A stretch of 64,000 nucleotides of DNA from Streptomyces olindensis (GTDB lineage: Bacteria > Actinomycetota > Actinomycetes > Streptomycetales > Streptomycetaceae): contig JJOH01000003.1 of assembly GCA_000696115.1 (NCBI GenBank), positions 248,001-312,000 of the forward strand, in the 5' to 3' direction. A model generated the notes under the pieces. That model saw only the letters and a program-made list of their open reading frames with translations. It was not told the origin of the DNA and made no database searches. The translations under genes were made by a program, and so were the position numbers. Positions within the stretch are counted from its first letter, which is position 1, and each line of letters starts with the position of its first letter. Shown here piece after piece: positions 34,385 to 43,419 of this stretch.

Positions 34385-34505
34385 GCTCCCTGACAGAGAT
34401 TGTGCACAGGCACAAAATAGGGGGTCGATGTCGCGGCCTCGCGTCCCTTGTTGCCGGATTCTCCGCGGTGTTTCATCTGACGCATCACCTCGGGCGGGAA
34501 AGAGC
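34385..34505 (+). promoter_or_regulatory. Duplicated leader copy 2, faces the kinase/aminotransferase fusion; operator at 34400-34415
   Basis: Inverted partner of 32900-33025. It holds TTGTGC-ACAG-GCACAA, perfect 6-bp arms, at 34400-34415, at the same distance from the conserved block as in copy 1. It is oriented toward the rightward operon but lies about 545 bp from the fusion start, so either the mRNA has a long leader or DNA was inserted between them. It may also serve the regulator itself. Confidence 0.7.
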
Positions 34506-35050
34506 TTGTGACATGACCACGCACTTGGAGCAGCTAATGGCACTTCCGTTAGCCACCTGATCCCCAGTCCGTCACCTTGAGCAGGCGCGCTGCTGAGGGC
34601 GCAGCGTTCCTCGGGTCAGTGTCAGCGCTTCGCCAGGCAGAGCGGGATCGAGACCACCCAAGACTCCGGCAGAGACTACGCCGAGCTCAAGGCGAGGGTC
34701 GAGGACCATGAGGACACCGATGGACCCTGCCGAGGCGCTACGCGGGGTGCTCGCCGCCAACGTCACCTGGGAAGCCGTGACCGCCGCCGCGTGAGCTGAT
34801 GACCGGTCTCGATGAGCGCTCCGCCTTTGACGGACGACCCGCCTCGGACCTGGTCGCCGACCAGGTGGTGGAGAGCGTCCTGGCCCGGGTCCCACTTGGT
34901 CGAGGTCTGCGTAGCCCCAGAAGCGATCGAGACACAGCCGCGGCAGCCCTGCCCGCCGCCCCCGGGAACCGCAATCGATCGACCTGAGCGTCGTGACACA
35001 GGCCCACGGTGAGTGATGAGCGACCTGACGACGAGAGAGAGAACGCACCG
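34506..35050. other. Long untranslated or inserted segment before the fusion gene
   Basis: No supported gene. Several short frames exist, for example 34799-34987 on the plus strand, without recognisable motifs or good ribosome sites. In the matching leftward operon the leader-to-gene distance is only about 200 bp, so part of this stretch may be foreign. Confidence 0.4.
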
Positions 35051-38000
35051 ATGACCTCAGCGACCAACACCGGCCAGGACGGAACGACCATCCCCCGTCA
35101 CACCGGCCCACTGCCGGGCTCGCTCCTCGATCACGTCCTGCGGCAGTCCTTCGGACTCGAGGGATATGTCCAGCACCCACTGGGCGGGGAGGTCGACCAG
35201 AACGTCCGGATCACCGGCGACGACGGCATGCGCTACTTCGTACGGGTCACCCGCGCGGAGCCGGACTCGGCCGACGTCCTCTGGCAGAACTCGCTCCTCC
35301 AGCATCTGGCCTCCACCGTTCCCGGCCTTCCGGTGCCACGGCTGGTCCCGACACGCGAGGGGAAGTTCCTCGCCGCCGTCGTCCACGAGGGCCGAACGCA
35401 CGTGGTCCGCGTGATGAGCTGGCTTGAGGGCCGGGTCCTGGCTGAACTCGACGACCACCCCGCGGCGCTTCTGCGTCAGCTGGGAGAAGCCGCCGGGCGG
35501 CTGAGCCTCGGACTCTCCAGCGTGGAGCCACCGGTGGGCTTGGAACCGCACGACTGGGACATGCGCCGGGCCGCTGAGATCGTCGAGGCGTCGCTGCACG
35601 CCGTACAGGACGCGGGCCGACGGGAGTCGGTGCGCACGATCATGGGCTGGTACGACGATCTCCTGCCGGCCTGGGACCGACTGCCGCGGAGCGTCGTACA
35701 CCAGGATCTCAATGATGCCAACGTCCTGGCCGACGCCGACGAGGACGGGGTGCTGCGGATCTCGGGCATCGTCGACCTGGGCGACTCGCTCTACAGTGTG
35801 CGCGCGGCGGAGGTGGCGATCGCGGCGGGCTACGCCATGGTCCGCAAGGCCGACCCGCTCGCCGCGGCGGCCGAAGTCGTGGCCGGCTTCCACTCGGTGC
35901 TCCCCCTCACGGCTGAGGAACTGGCGGCCGTCTATCCGCTGGCGGCCGCCCGGCTGTGCATGAACGCCGTGACGTGGACGCGCCGGGTCGCCGAGTGCGA
36001 CACGCCGTACGGGCGGACCCGTATGCAACACACCTGGCCCGCGATCGCGCAGGTGGCCGAGGTCTGCCCCGACGTCGCCGAGGCGACGTTCCGGGTCGCG
36101 TGTGGGCTCCCCCCGACGCGGGAGCAGCGGGCTCTGGAAGAGGTCCTGGCAGAGGTGGCCCGAGACGGTGCCCCGTACGCACCGGCCCCGCAGCTGCTCG
36201 ACCTGCGACCGGCGAGTGATCTCTACGACGAAGTCGACTGGCACGACGCGAGGGCGGTGCGCGCGAGCATCGACAACGTCCTCGACGGACGACGGCGACG
36301 GGGCTACGTGCCCCACCTCAGCGCATCGCTGCTCCTGGGGGACCGGCGCCGCCCGGGAGCCGACGAGCCCGCGACGGTTCAGGTCGGCGGCTCGCTGATC
36401 GTGGCCGACGCCGAGGAGATTGCCAGCCCGCTGTCCGGCGTCGTCGAAGCCCGCGGTGGCGCCGGGATGCCGTTGGTACTGCGACATGCGGTCGAGGGGC
36501 TGGAGTTCTGGACGTGCTGGTGGGGACTCGACGACACGCCGCCCGTCGCGGCGACAGTCCCGGCCGGGGCGCCGTTGGGACGCGCCGCCGCGAGCGAGGA
36601 GAAGGACCCGCTCGGATCCTGCGTCCAGGTACAGGTCCACCGCACCGCGCGGATGGCCACGTGGCCGCCGCCTCGTGTCGTGCCGCCTTCCGCACGGCAG
36701 GTGTGGAGCCACCTGTCACCCGACCCCGCCCGGCTCCTCGGGTTCACCGAATCCCCCGCCGCGGCCCCCACCATCGACGACGTCGTCTCAGTGCGCCGTC
36801 GCCATATCGCTCGCTCCCAGCGCAACTACTACCGCACCCCGATGAACCTCGTGCGTGGGCGGGACGTGTGGTTCCACGACGAGGACGGCCTGGCCTATCT
36901 GGACTCGCTGAACAACGTCACCCACGTCGGCCATGCCGAGCCACGGGTGACGGCCGCCGCCACCCGACAGATGCGCAAGCTCAACACCAACAGCCGTTTC
37001 GTCTACCCGCAGATCGCCAGTTACGTGCAGAAGCTGGTGGCCACGCTGCCCGACCCGCTCGAGGTCGTCTTCCTCGTGTGCACCGGCAGCGAGGCGAACG
37101 ACCTGGCGCTGCGGATCGCCCGCCAGGTGACAGGTCGTCAGCACATCGTCAACATCGACGGCGCGTACCACGGCAACACCGGCGTGGTGACCGGGATCAG
37201 CCCGAACCGTTACAAGGGCCCCGGCGGCGCCGGTGCACCCGCGACCACCCACGAGGTCGTCATCCCGGACCGCTACCGCAGCACCTACGGGTACGACGAC
37301 ACGGACGCCGGAGTCAAGTACGCGCGCGACGCCGCGGCTGTCATCGAGCGGATCACGGCCGACGGCCGACCCCCGGCCGCCTTCATCGCCGAGTCCCTGA
37401 TGGGATCGGGTGGGAACATCGTGTTCCCCGACGGCTACCTCGACGGCGTGTTCACCGCTGCCAGGCGGGCGGGCGCCCTGTGCATCTCCGACGAGGTCCA
37501 GGTCGGCGTCGGACGACTCGGGCCCTGGTGGGGGTTCGAGCTCCAGGGGGTGGTCCCGGACATCGTCACGATGGGCAAGCCGCTCGGGAACGGGCATCCC
37601 CTCGCGGCGGTGGTCACGACTCGGGAGATCGCCGACGCGTTCGACACGGGCATGAAGTACTTCAACACCTTCGGCGGCAACCCGGTCTCCTGCGCGATCG
37701 GCGAGGCCGTGCTCGACATCGTCGAGCAGGACGGGCTGAGGGAGAACGCCGTGAGCGTGGGCGGGTACTTCGCCCAGTCGCTGCGCGAGCTCCAGCAGCG
37801 CCAACCGCTCATCGGTGACGTACGGGCCGCAGGCCTCTACCTCGGCGTCGAACTGGTCCGCAACCGCACCACCAAGATGCCGGCCACCGAGCAGGCCTTC
37901 ATGGTCACCGAGCTCATGAAGGAGCGAGGCGTCATCGTCTTCCCCAATGGCGTGCACGACAACGTACTGAAGATCAAACCGCCCATGACCTTCCGCCGCG

Positions 38001-38077
38001 AGCACGTGGATCTCTACGTCGACGTGCTGGACGAGGTCCTGTCCCTGCCCGAGCTGCGCTCGGCCGTTCAGTCCTGA
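35051..38077 (+). CDS. Kinase (APH-type) / M23-like / class-III aminotransferase fusion, probable amino-alcohol kinase and phospho-lyase
   Basis: Predicted 1008 residues; ATG 35051 follows GAGAGAGAA, and a GTG at 35009 is the alternative. Residues about 20-340 are an aminoglycoside-phosphotransferase-fold kinase like hydroxylysine/homoserine kinases (VVHQDLNDANVL: His217, Asp219, Asn224; then ISGIVDLGDSLYS). Residues about 400-540 resemble an M23 peptidase/biotinyl-like beta domain (GGSLIVADAEEIASPLSGVVEARG). Residues about 570-1000 are a class-III PLP enzyme (LDSLNNVTHVGHAEPRV, CTGSEANDLALRIAR, CISDEVQVGVGRLG, Lys843 in TMGKPLGNGHP). Related fusions pair a hydroxylysine- or ethanolamine-type kinase with an AGXT2L-type phospho-lyase, so a route from amino alcohol to phosphate ester to aldehyde is inferred. 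The substrate is not determined. Confidence 0.88.
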   Translation: MTSATNTGQDGTTIPRHTGPLPGSLLDHVLRQSFGLEGYVQHPLGGEVDQNVRITGDDGMRYFVRVTRAEPDSADVLWQNSLLQHLASTVPGLPVPRLVPTREGKFLAAVVHEGRTHVVRVMSWLEGRVLAELDDHPAALLRQLGEAAGRLSLGLSSVEPPVGLEPHDWDMRRAAEIVEASLHAVQDAGRRESVRTIMGWYDDLLPAWDRLPRSVVHQDLNDANVLADADEDGVLRISGIVDLGDSLYSVRAAEVAIAAGYAMVRKADPLAAAAEVVAGFHSVLPLTAEELAAVYPLAAARLCMNAVTWTRRVAECDTPYGRTRMQHTWPAIAQVAEVCPDVAEATFRVACGLPPTREQRALEEVLAEVARDGAPYAPAPQLLDLRPASDLYDEVDWHDARAVRASIDNVLDGRRRRGYVPHLSASLLLGDRRRPGADEPATVQVGGSLIVADAEEIASPLSGVVEARGGAGMPLVLRHAVEGLEFWTCWWGLDDTPPVAATVPAGAPLGRAAASEEKDPLGSCVQVQVHRTARMATWPPPRVVPPSARQVWSHLSPDPARLLGFTESPAAAPTIDDVVSVRRRHIARSQRNYYRTPMNLVRGRDVWFHDEDGLAYLDSLNNVTHVGHAEPRVTAAATRQMRKLNTNSRFVYPQIASYVQKLVATLPDPLEVVFLVCTGSEANDLALRIARQVTGRQHIVNIDGAYHGNTGVVTGISPNRYKGPGGAGAPATTHEVVIPDRYRSTYGYDDTDAGVKYARDAAAVIERITADGRPPAAFIAESLMGSGGNIVFPDGYLDGVFTAARRAGALCISDEVQVGVGRLGPWWGFELQGVVPDIVTMGKPLGNGHPLAAVVTTREIADAFDTGMKYFNTFGGNPVSCAIGEAVLDIVEQDGLRENAVSVGGYFAQSLRELQQRQPLIGDVRAAGLYLGVELVRNRTTKMPATEQAFMVTELMKERGVIVFPNGVHDNVLKIKPPMTFRREHVDLYVDVLDEVLSLPELRSAVQS

Positions 38078-38113
38078 GACGGGTAACCGTCCACTGAGGC
38101 AGGGAACGAGAGT

Positions 38114-38145
38114 GGCCCGCGAAAGCGAGAAGTGCCCCGCGGGCC
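38114..38145 (+). terminator. Possible hairpin after the fusion gene
   Basis: GGCCCGCG (38114-38121) and CGCGGGCC (38138-38145) are perfect 8-bp arms, but the 16-base loop is long and there is no U tract. It could be a weak terminator or mRNA-stabilising structure between the fusion and the deacylase gene. Confidence 0.35.
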
Positions 38146-38288
38146 GGCTTCTCCGGCCAGGGCTTCTAGCCCTCGCCCGCCATGGGCGGCATCGCCGCGG
38201 ACCTCGCCCTGGAGCGCCGCGCCTCCCAGTCGATCGACTTCATCACACAAACGGCCGTTCCACGGCCTGAGTCAGAAAGAGAAGACAC

Positions 38289-39260
38289 ATGACCCTGACC
38301 ATCGGCGCGCTGAGGGCCGAGCCCGGCCAGAAAACCCGCGGGACCCTGCCCGCCGACCTGGGCACCACGACGGTGGACGTCCCCCTGATCCTCGTCAACG
38401 GGTCCCGTCCCGGCCCGAGGGTCGTGATCACCGGTGGCGTTCACGGCGGCGAGTTCATCCCCGTCGACGCCACCACCCGTCTGGCCGGGCTGCTGGAACC
38501 GGACGAGATCGCCGGCCAGCTGGTGATCTGCCCCGTGTCCAACCCCCCGGCCGTCTACGGCGGCAGGCTCAACATCTCCCCGCTGGACGGCGTCAACATC
38601 AACCGCGTCTTCCCCGGCGACAAGGACGGCGGCCCCACCGACCGGATGGCGGCCTGGCTCTTCGAGCACCTGATCGACGGCGCCGACGCCTACATCGACC
38701 TGCACAGCGGCGGCATCGACCAGCACCTGCTCGACTTCGTCGGCTACCGCCTGACCGGGGACGCCGAGCTCGACGCGAAGAACAAGGCGATGGCCCACGC
38801 GGTCGGATACGAGCTGGTCATCTTCGGCACCAGCGCCGACGGCGGCAACAGCCACGCCGCGGCGAACCGGCAGGGCATCCCCGCGATCCTCGTCGAGACC
38901 GGCCAACTCGGCGACCGCGACCCCGCCACCGTGCGCAGGCTCCTCGACGCCCTCTACCGGATCCTGCACCACCTCGGAGCCATCGAGGCGTCGGAGCACA
39001 TCAAGCAGCCGACCGTGCAGCCACGGGACTGGATCTGGACGGGCGACGTCGAGTCTCCCGTCGCAGGCCTCTGGTACCCGGACGCGGTCACCGGCGACGA
39101 GGTGACCGAGGGACAGACCATCGGCCGCATCATCGACCCGGTCGACGGCACCGAGCACAAGATCACCGCCAACGCCACCGGAAAGATCGTCTACAACATG
39201 AACGGACTCTCCGTCCGCCCCGGCACGCACCTCGCAGCCATCGCCGCCCCGCACCACTGA
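38289..39260 (+). CDS. Succinylglutamate desuccinylase/aspartoacylase-family deacylase
   Basis: Predicted 323-residue zinc hydrolase of the M14-like AstE/AspA family. The metal motif HxxE is His52/Glu55 (ITGGVHGGEFIP), and the second ligand His139 is in YIDLHSGG. A conserved NINRVFPG and a late LVETGQLG (general acid/base Glu) follow, with a C-terminal beta domain (SPVAGLWYPDAVTGDEVTEGQTIG). Members include DoeB, the deacetylase of ectoine breakdown, and remove N-acyl groups from amino acids or diamines. It lies 211 bp after the kinase/phospho-lyase fusion on the same strand; I infer that it frees an amino group of the pathway substrate or an intermediate. An RBS-like AGAGAAG precedes the ATG. 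Confidence 0.88.
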   Translation: MTLTIGALRAEPGQKTRGTLPADLGTTTVDVPLILVNGSRPGPRVVITGGVHGGEFIPVDATTRLAGLLEPDEIAGQLVICPVSNPPAVYGGRLNISPLDGVNINRVFPGDKDGGPTDRMAAWLFEHLIDGADAYIDLHSGGIDQHLLDFVGYRLTGDAELDAKNKAMAHAVGYELVIFGTSADGGNSHAAANRQGIPAILVETGQLGDRDPATVRRLLDALYRILHHLGAIEASEHIKQPTVQPRDWIWTGDVESPVAGLWYPDAVTGDEVTEGQTIGRIIDPVDGTEHKITANATGKIVYNMNGLSVRPGTHLAAIAAPHH

Positions 39261-39304
39261 CGGGACTCCTTCCAGGAGAATTGTCTGGAAGAGCGATCCG
39301 GTTT

Positions 39305-39458
39305 CTGGCCCAGCTATGGCGACGCACGCCTCATGACCTGCGCTGTACCGAAGTGCCAATGATTTCGCTGACTCTGCGGCTCCGGCTGCCGAAGCCACTT
39401 GGTATCAGTGCAGGTCGTGAACGTGGCCTGGTGCCAACTAGCGAGCCCGGTCACACCG
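39305..39458 (+). repeat. Dispersed repeat, copy 2
   Basis: Direct repeat of 30190-30352: shared blocks include CTCATGACCTGCGCTGTACC, GAAGTGCCAA/CAAAGTGCCAA and ATCAGTGCAGGTCGTGA. It follows the deacylase gene directly and marks the right side of the catabolic cluster as copy 1 marks the left. Identity of about 85-90% is an eye estimate. Confidence 0.7.
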
Positions 39459-39789
39459 CAACCCGCAGTCGGCGCGAGACCTGCGGCCGATGTGCCACGC
39501 CGGGCACGCGCAGGCCGAGGTGGACGGTTCCGGTCCGGATGATCCGGAACCGGGCGGCGCGCCTGCCCTCCTCGAAGAGACGCTCCCTTTCTGCATCCGG
39601 CGCGTCCGGCGGGCCCTTCGTCTCCGGCTGTTCCTCCCGGAGACGCGGCACCACGGGCCGCCCGGCCACCCTCATGGGCCGTTCGGCCTCATCGCGGACC
39701 TGGCGAGGCCTCGGCGCCCCCGCCGGGGGTGACACTGGTCGGCAGCGACCCGCACACCCGACCCTCGGAGCCGCGAAGGGGGCAGCCGC
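39459..39789. other. Intergenic region before the GH65 gene
   Basis: No gene recognised. Frames here are open on both strands because of composition, but none shows a family signature or reliable start. The promoter of the GH65 gene should lie here. Confidence 0.4.
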
Positions 39790-42162
39790 ATGACGGCCTG
39801 GACGTGGGAGTACGAGGGATACGATCCCGCGCACGAGCGTGTGCGGGAGACGCTGTGCACGCTCGGCAACGGCTGCTTCGCCACGCGCGGGGCCCTGCCC
39901 GAGTGCACGGCGGACGACGTGCACTACCCGGGCACCTACGCGGCCGGCTGCTACAACCGTCTCACCTCCGTCGTCGCGGGCCGGCACGTCGAGAACGAGG
40001 ACATGGTCAACCTGCCGAACTGGCTGCCGCTCCGTTTCCGGACCGCGGGCGGCGCGTGGCTCACGCCCGACACCGCACCGGTACTGAGCCACCGTCAGAC
40101 CCTCGTCCTGGAGTCGGGCCTGCTGGAGCGCGTGACCCGGTACGGCCTGGACGGCGGACGGGTGCTGTCGGTACGGCAGCACCGTCTCGTGCACATGGCC
40201 GATCCGCATCTCGCCGCCCTGCGCACCGAGTTCACCGTGGAGGGTGCCACCACGGAACTGGACGTCGAGGCGGCACTCGACGGCGGGGTCACCAACGCCG
40301 GAGTGCGCCGCTACCGCAGCCTCGATGGACGCCACCTGACCCATGTGCACACCGGCACCGCCCACCCCGGCACCGTCTGGCTGCGCTGCCGTACCCGGAC
40401 TTCGGACATCCGCATCGGCATGGCCGCCCGGCTGACAGCCGACGCACCGGTCGCCGACACGCACGAACCCCCGCGGGCGCTCCAGCGCGTGACCCTGGTC
40501 CTGGAGCCGGGCCGTACCGTGACCGTCGACAAGACGGTGGCCCTGCACACGTCACGCGACCCGGCGATCAGCGACCCGCTCCAGACCGCCGTCGACCGCG
40601 TGACCACCGCCCCCGGCTTCGAGGAACTGCTGGAGTCGCACGCGACCGCCTGGGGCCAGCTGTGGCGGCGGGCCGAGATCGACGTCCCCGGGGAACCGGG
40701 AGCCATCCTGCGGCTGCACCTCTTCCACGTGCTCCAGACCCTTTCCCCGCACACCGCCGACCTGGACGTGGGCGTACCGGCCCGCGGACTGCACGGAGAG
40801 GCCTACCGCGGGCACATCTTCTGGGACGAACTGTTCGTCCTGCCCTACCTCAACCTGCACTTCCCCGAGGTCTCCCGCGCCCTCCTCCACTACCGCCACC
40901 GGCGCCTGGACCGGGCCCGCGCCGCCGCGCGGGCCCTCGGTCGGCGCGGCGCGCTGTACCCGTGGCAGAGCGGCAGCGACGGACGCGAGGAGACCCAGCG
41001 CCTGCATCTCAATCCCCGCTCGGGACGCTGGCTGCCCGACCACTCCCACCTGCAGCACCACGTGGGATCGGCCATCGCGTACAACGTGTGGCAGTACTGC
41101 GAGGCCAGCGGTGACGCGGAGTTCCTGCACACCAAGGGCGCCGAGATGCTGCTGCAGATCGCGCGCTTCTGGGCCGACTCGGCCACCTGGGACGAGAGCC
41201 TTCGACGGCACCGTATCCGGGGTGTGGTCGGCCCGGACGAGTACCACGAGGCCTATCCCGACGCCGAGGCCCCCGGCCTCGACGACAACGCGTACACCAA
41301 CGTCACGGCCGCATGGGTCCTCACCCGCACCCTGGAGGTGCTGCGCGACCACCTCCCCGAGCCGCGGCGGCGCGAACTCCTGGAACGGGCCGCCCTGGAG
41401 GAAGGCGAGCTGGAGCGGTGGGAGAACGTCTCCCGCACGCTGCACGTGCCCTTCCACGAGGGCGTCATCAGCCAGTTCGACGGCTACGGCGACCTCGCCG
41501 AACTCGACTGGGAGGGCTACCGGAAGCGGTACGACGACATCCGCCGGCTCGACCGGATCCTGGAGGCGGAGGGCGACACCGTCAACCGCTACAAGGCGTC
41601 GAAGCAGGCAGACGTGCTGATGCTCGGCTACCTCTTCTCACCCGGGGAACTCCAAGACCTCTTCCGCCGCTTGGGTCACCGGCTGGACGAGCGGATCTGG
41701 CGGCGCACCGTCGACCACTACATGGCCCGCACCAGCCACGGCTCCACGCTCAGCGGTCTCGTCCACGGCTGGATCCTGGCCCGGGCCCGGCGCACCGAGG
41801 CGTGGACGTTCTGCCAGGAGGCCCTCAGAGGCGATGTGGCCGACCTGCAGGGCGGAACCACCGGAGAAGGCATTCACCTGGGCGCCATGGCCGGCACCCT
41901 CGACCTGGTGCAGCGGGGTCTCACCGGGCTGGAGACCCGCGCGGGGGCGCTGTGGCTGGACCCCGTTCCGCTGCCGGAGCTGTCGTCGTACGGCTTCTCA
42001 CTGCAGTACCAGGGCCACTGGGGTGTGCGGCTGCGGCTGGAGAGCGGTCTGCTGGAGGTCACCGTTCCGCCGTCCGACCTCCCGCCGATCGACGTGCGAC
42101 TGCCCGACCGCACGATCGGCGTCGAGCCCGGGGAGACGAGCCGGCTGCTGCTTCCGGACTGA
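39790..42162 (+). CDS. Glycoside hydrolase family 65 (disaccharide phosphorylase or hydrolase)
   Basis: Predicted 790 residues, the usual length of GH65. N-terminal beta-sandwich: RVRETLCTLGNGCFATRGALPE and VLSHRQTLVLESGLLERVTRY. The catalytic (alpha/alpha)6 barrel has GLHGEAYRGHIFWDELFVLPYLNLHFPEV, QSGSDGREETQ and RGVVGPDEYHEAYP, where the Glu of DEYHE is the general acid. Phosphate-binding phosphorylases carry a conserved KASKQADVLML and TSHGSTLS, both seen here, so phosphorolysis of an alpha-glucobiose (trehalose, maltose or kojibiose type) is favoured over hydrolysis. No signal peptide; cytoplasmic. No beta-phosphoglucomutase neighbour is present; the next gene is a stress protein. Confidence 0.93.
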   Translation: MTAWTWEYEGYDPAHERVRETLCTLGNGCFATRGALPECTADDVHYPGTYAAGCYNRLTSVVAGRHVENEDMVNLPNWLPLRFRTAGGAWLTPDTAPVLSHRQTLVLESGLLERVTRYGLDGGRVLSVRQHRLVHMADPHLAALRTEFTVEGATTELDVEAALDGGVTNAGVRRYRSLDGRHLTHVHTGTAHPGTVWLRCRTRTSDIRIGMAARLTADAPVADTHEPPRALQRVTLVLEPGRTVTVDKTVALHTSRDPAISDPLQTAVDRVTTAPGFEELLESHATAWGQLWRRAEIDVPGEPGAILRLHLFHVLQTLSPHTADLDVGVPARGLHGEAYRGHIFWDELFVLPYLNLHFPEVSRALLHYRHRRLDRARAAARALGRRGALYPWQSGSDGREETQRLHLNPRSGRWLPDHSHLQHHVGSAIAYNVWQYCEASGDAEFLHTKGAEMLLQIARFWADSATWDESLRRHRIRGVVGPDEYHEAYPDAEAPGLDDNAYTNVTAAWVLTRTLEVLRDHLPEPRRRELLERAALEEGELERWENVSRTLHVPFHEGVISQFDGYGDLAELDWEGYRKRYDDIRRLDRILEAEGDTVNRYKASKQADVLMLGYLFSPGELQDLFRRLGHRLDERIWRRTVDHYMARTSHGSTLSGLVHGWILARARRTEAWTFCQEALRGDVADLQGGTTGEGIHLGAMAGTLDLVQRGLTGLETRAGALWLDPVPLPELSSYGFSLQYQGHWGVRLRLESGLLEVTVPPSDLPPIDVRLPDRTIGVEPGETSRLLLPD

Positions 42163-42487
42163 CAGCCGCGCGACGCCGCGGACCAGGACGGATCAGGTCC
42201 CGGGGCCTCGGAGATCGCGGGCCAACCCCGGCCGCCCAGTCGCCGATCTGCTCGAGATCGCGGGCTGCCAACGGCCCGGTCTCGGGAGGACCGTCCTGAG
42301 CGCCGCACCCCGTCAGTGCCGCCCGACCCTCCCCGTGGGCCGGTCGACACTCCCCGTGGGCCGGTCGGCCCACCCCGGCGGGCGGATCTCCGGGCCCGGA
42401 AGGGGCCCACCGCCCCTCGCGGGTGGCCGTCGCCGGTGCGACGGTGGGAGTGGATGTGCAGACTGCCCCCCGTAGGCGGTGGGAACG
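42163..42487. other. Intergenic region with a 21-bp tandem repeat
   Basis: CTCCCCGTGGGCCGGTCG occurs at 42329-42346 and again at 42350-42367 (period 21). Nothing coding is recognised. The promoter of the universal stress protein gene should be in the last 100 bases. Confidence 0.5.
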
Positions 42488-43369
42488 ATGACATGGGAAC
42501 TGCCCTTGGTCGTGGGAGTCGACGGGTCGGACGGCAGCCTGACGGCGGTCGACTGGGCGGTGGACGAGGCGGCCCGGCACGGATGCCCGCTGCGGCTGGT
42601 CCACGGCTCCCTCTGGGAGCGGTACGAGGGCCGCACCCCGTCGGTCGGTGCGGGACGTCCGGCGGGGCGGGTGACGGCCGACCGCATCGTGGCCTCCGCG
42701 GCGGAGCGGGCCGGGCGGCGCCACCGCGACGTGAAGGTGTCCACCGACGTCCTCCTCGCCGATGCGGCGGACGCCCTCCTGCACGAGGGCAACAACGCCA
42801 CCGCCCTGATCACGGGGTCGCGGGGGCGCGGCGAGCTGAAGGGACTGCTGCTCGGCTCCGTCGGGCTCGCCGTCGCGGCCCGTGCCCACTGCCCGGTGAT
42901 CGTCGTGCGCGGCGACCGGACCGGTCTGGCCGGTGCTCATGAGCGCATCCTGCTCGGTGCCGGTGACGCCGAGACCGGTGGGGAGGCGACGCGCTTCGCC
43001 TTCCGGGAGGCAGAGGCCCGCGGGTGCGTCCTGGACGTGATCCGGGCCTGGCGCTGCCCCGCGTTCGAGACCGCCGACGACGCCGCGCTCGCCGAAGCGG
43101 CCGACCGTGCCGAGGAGGAGCGGGCACGCGGGGAACTCGACGAGCTGCTCCGCGAGGCCGTGACCGACCACCCGGCCGTACGAGTGCGTCGCACGACGGT
43201 CGAGGGCCCGGCCCGCAGGGTGCTCGTGCACCGTTCCGCGGCGGCCGACCTCGTGATCGTCGGCGCACGGCGCCGGCACGGCCACGTCGGGCTCCAGCTC
43301 GGCAGGGTGGCCCACACCCTGCTGCACCACGCCGAATGCCCCGTGGCCGTCGTACCGCAGCGCGACTAG
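42488..43369 (+). CDS. Universal stress protein with two UspA domains
   Basis: Predicted 293 residues. Domain 1 (about 5-145) has the ATP-binding start LVVGVDGSDGSLTAVDWAVDEAARHG and its end LITGSRGRGELKGLLLGSVGLAVAARAHCPVIVVR, a G-x2-G-x9-G(S/T) pattern. Domain 2 (about 150-293) is more divergent: it starts ILLGAGDAETGGEATRFAF and ends IVGARRRHGHVGLQLGRVAHTLLHHAECPVAVVP. The pattern matches tandem Usp proteins of Streptomyces induced by hypoxia or stationary phase. ATG 42488 is preferred because GGTGGGAACG precedes it; GTG 42479 is in frame. Likely single-gene unit. Confidence 0.93.
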   Translation: MTWELPLVVGVDGSDGSLTAVDWAVDEAARHGCPLRLVHGSLWERYEGRTPSVGAGRPAGRVTADRIVASAAERAGRRHRDVKVSTDVLLADAADALLHEGNNATALITGSRGRGELKGLLLGSVGLAVAARAHCPVIVVRGDRTGLAGAHERILLGAGDAETGGEATRFAFREAEARGCVLDVIRAWRCPAFETADDAALAEAADRAEEERARGELDELLREAVTDHPAVRVRRTTVEGPARRVLVHRSAAADLVIVGARRRHGHVGLQLGRVAHTLLHHAECPVAVVPQRD

Positions 43370-43419
43370 GGGGCAAGGGCCCGCGCCGATGTACACCGGA
43401 TTCGCCGTGTACACCGGAT

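Noticed and set aside
34799..34987. Plus-strand 62-codon frame before the kinase/aminotransferase fusion
   Set aside because: No ribosome binding site or recognisable motif, and both strands are open by composition.
39350..39450. Possible tRNA in the dispersed repeat
   Set aside because: No cloverleaf, anticodon arm or TTCGA arm could be drawn.
42329..42367. 21-bp tandem repeat as a CRISPR-like array
   Set aside because: Only two contiguous copies, no spacers and no cas genes.
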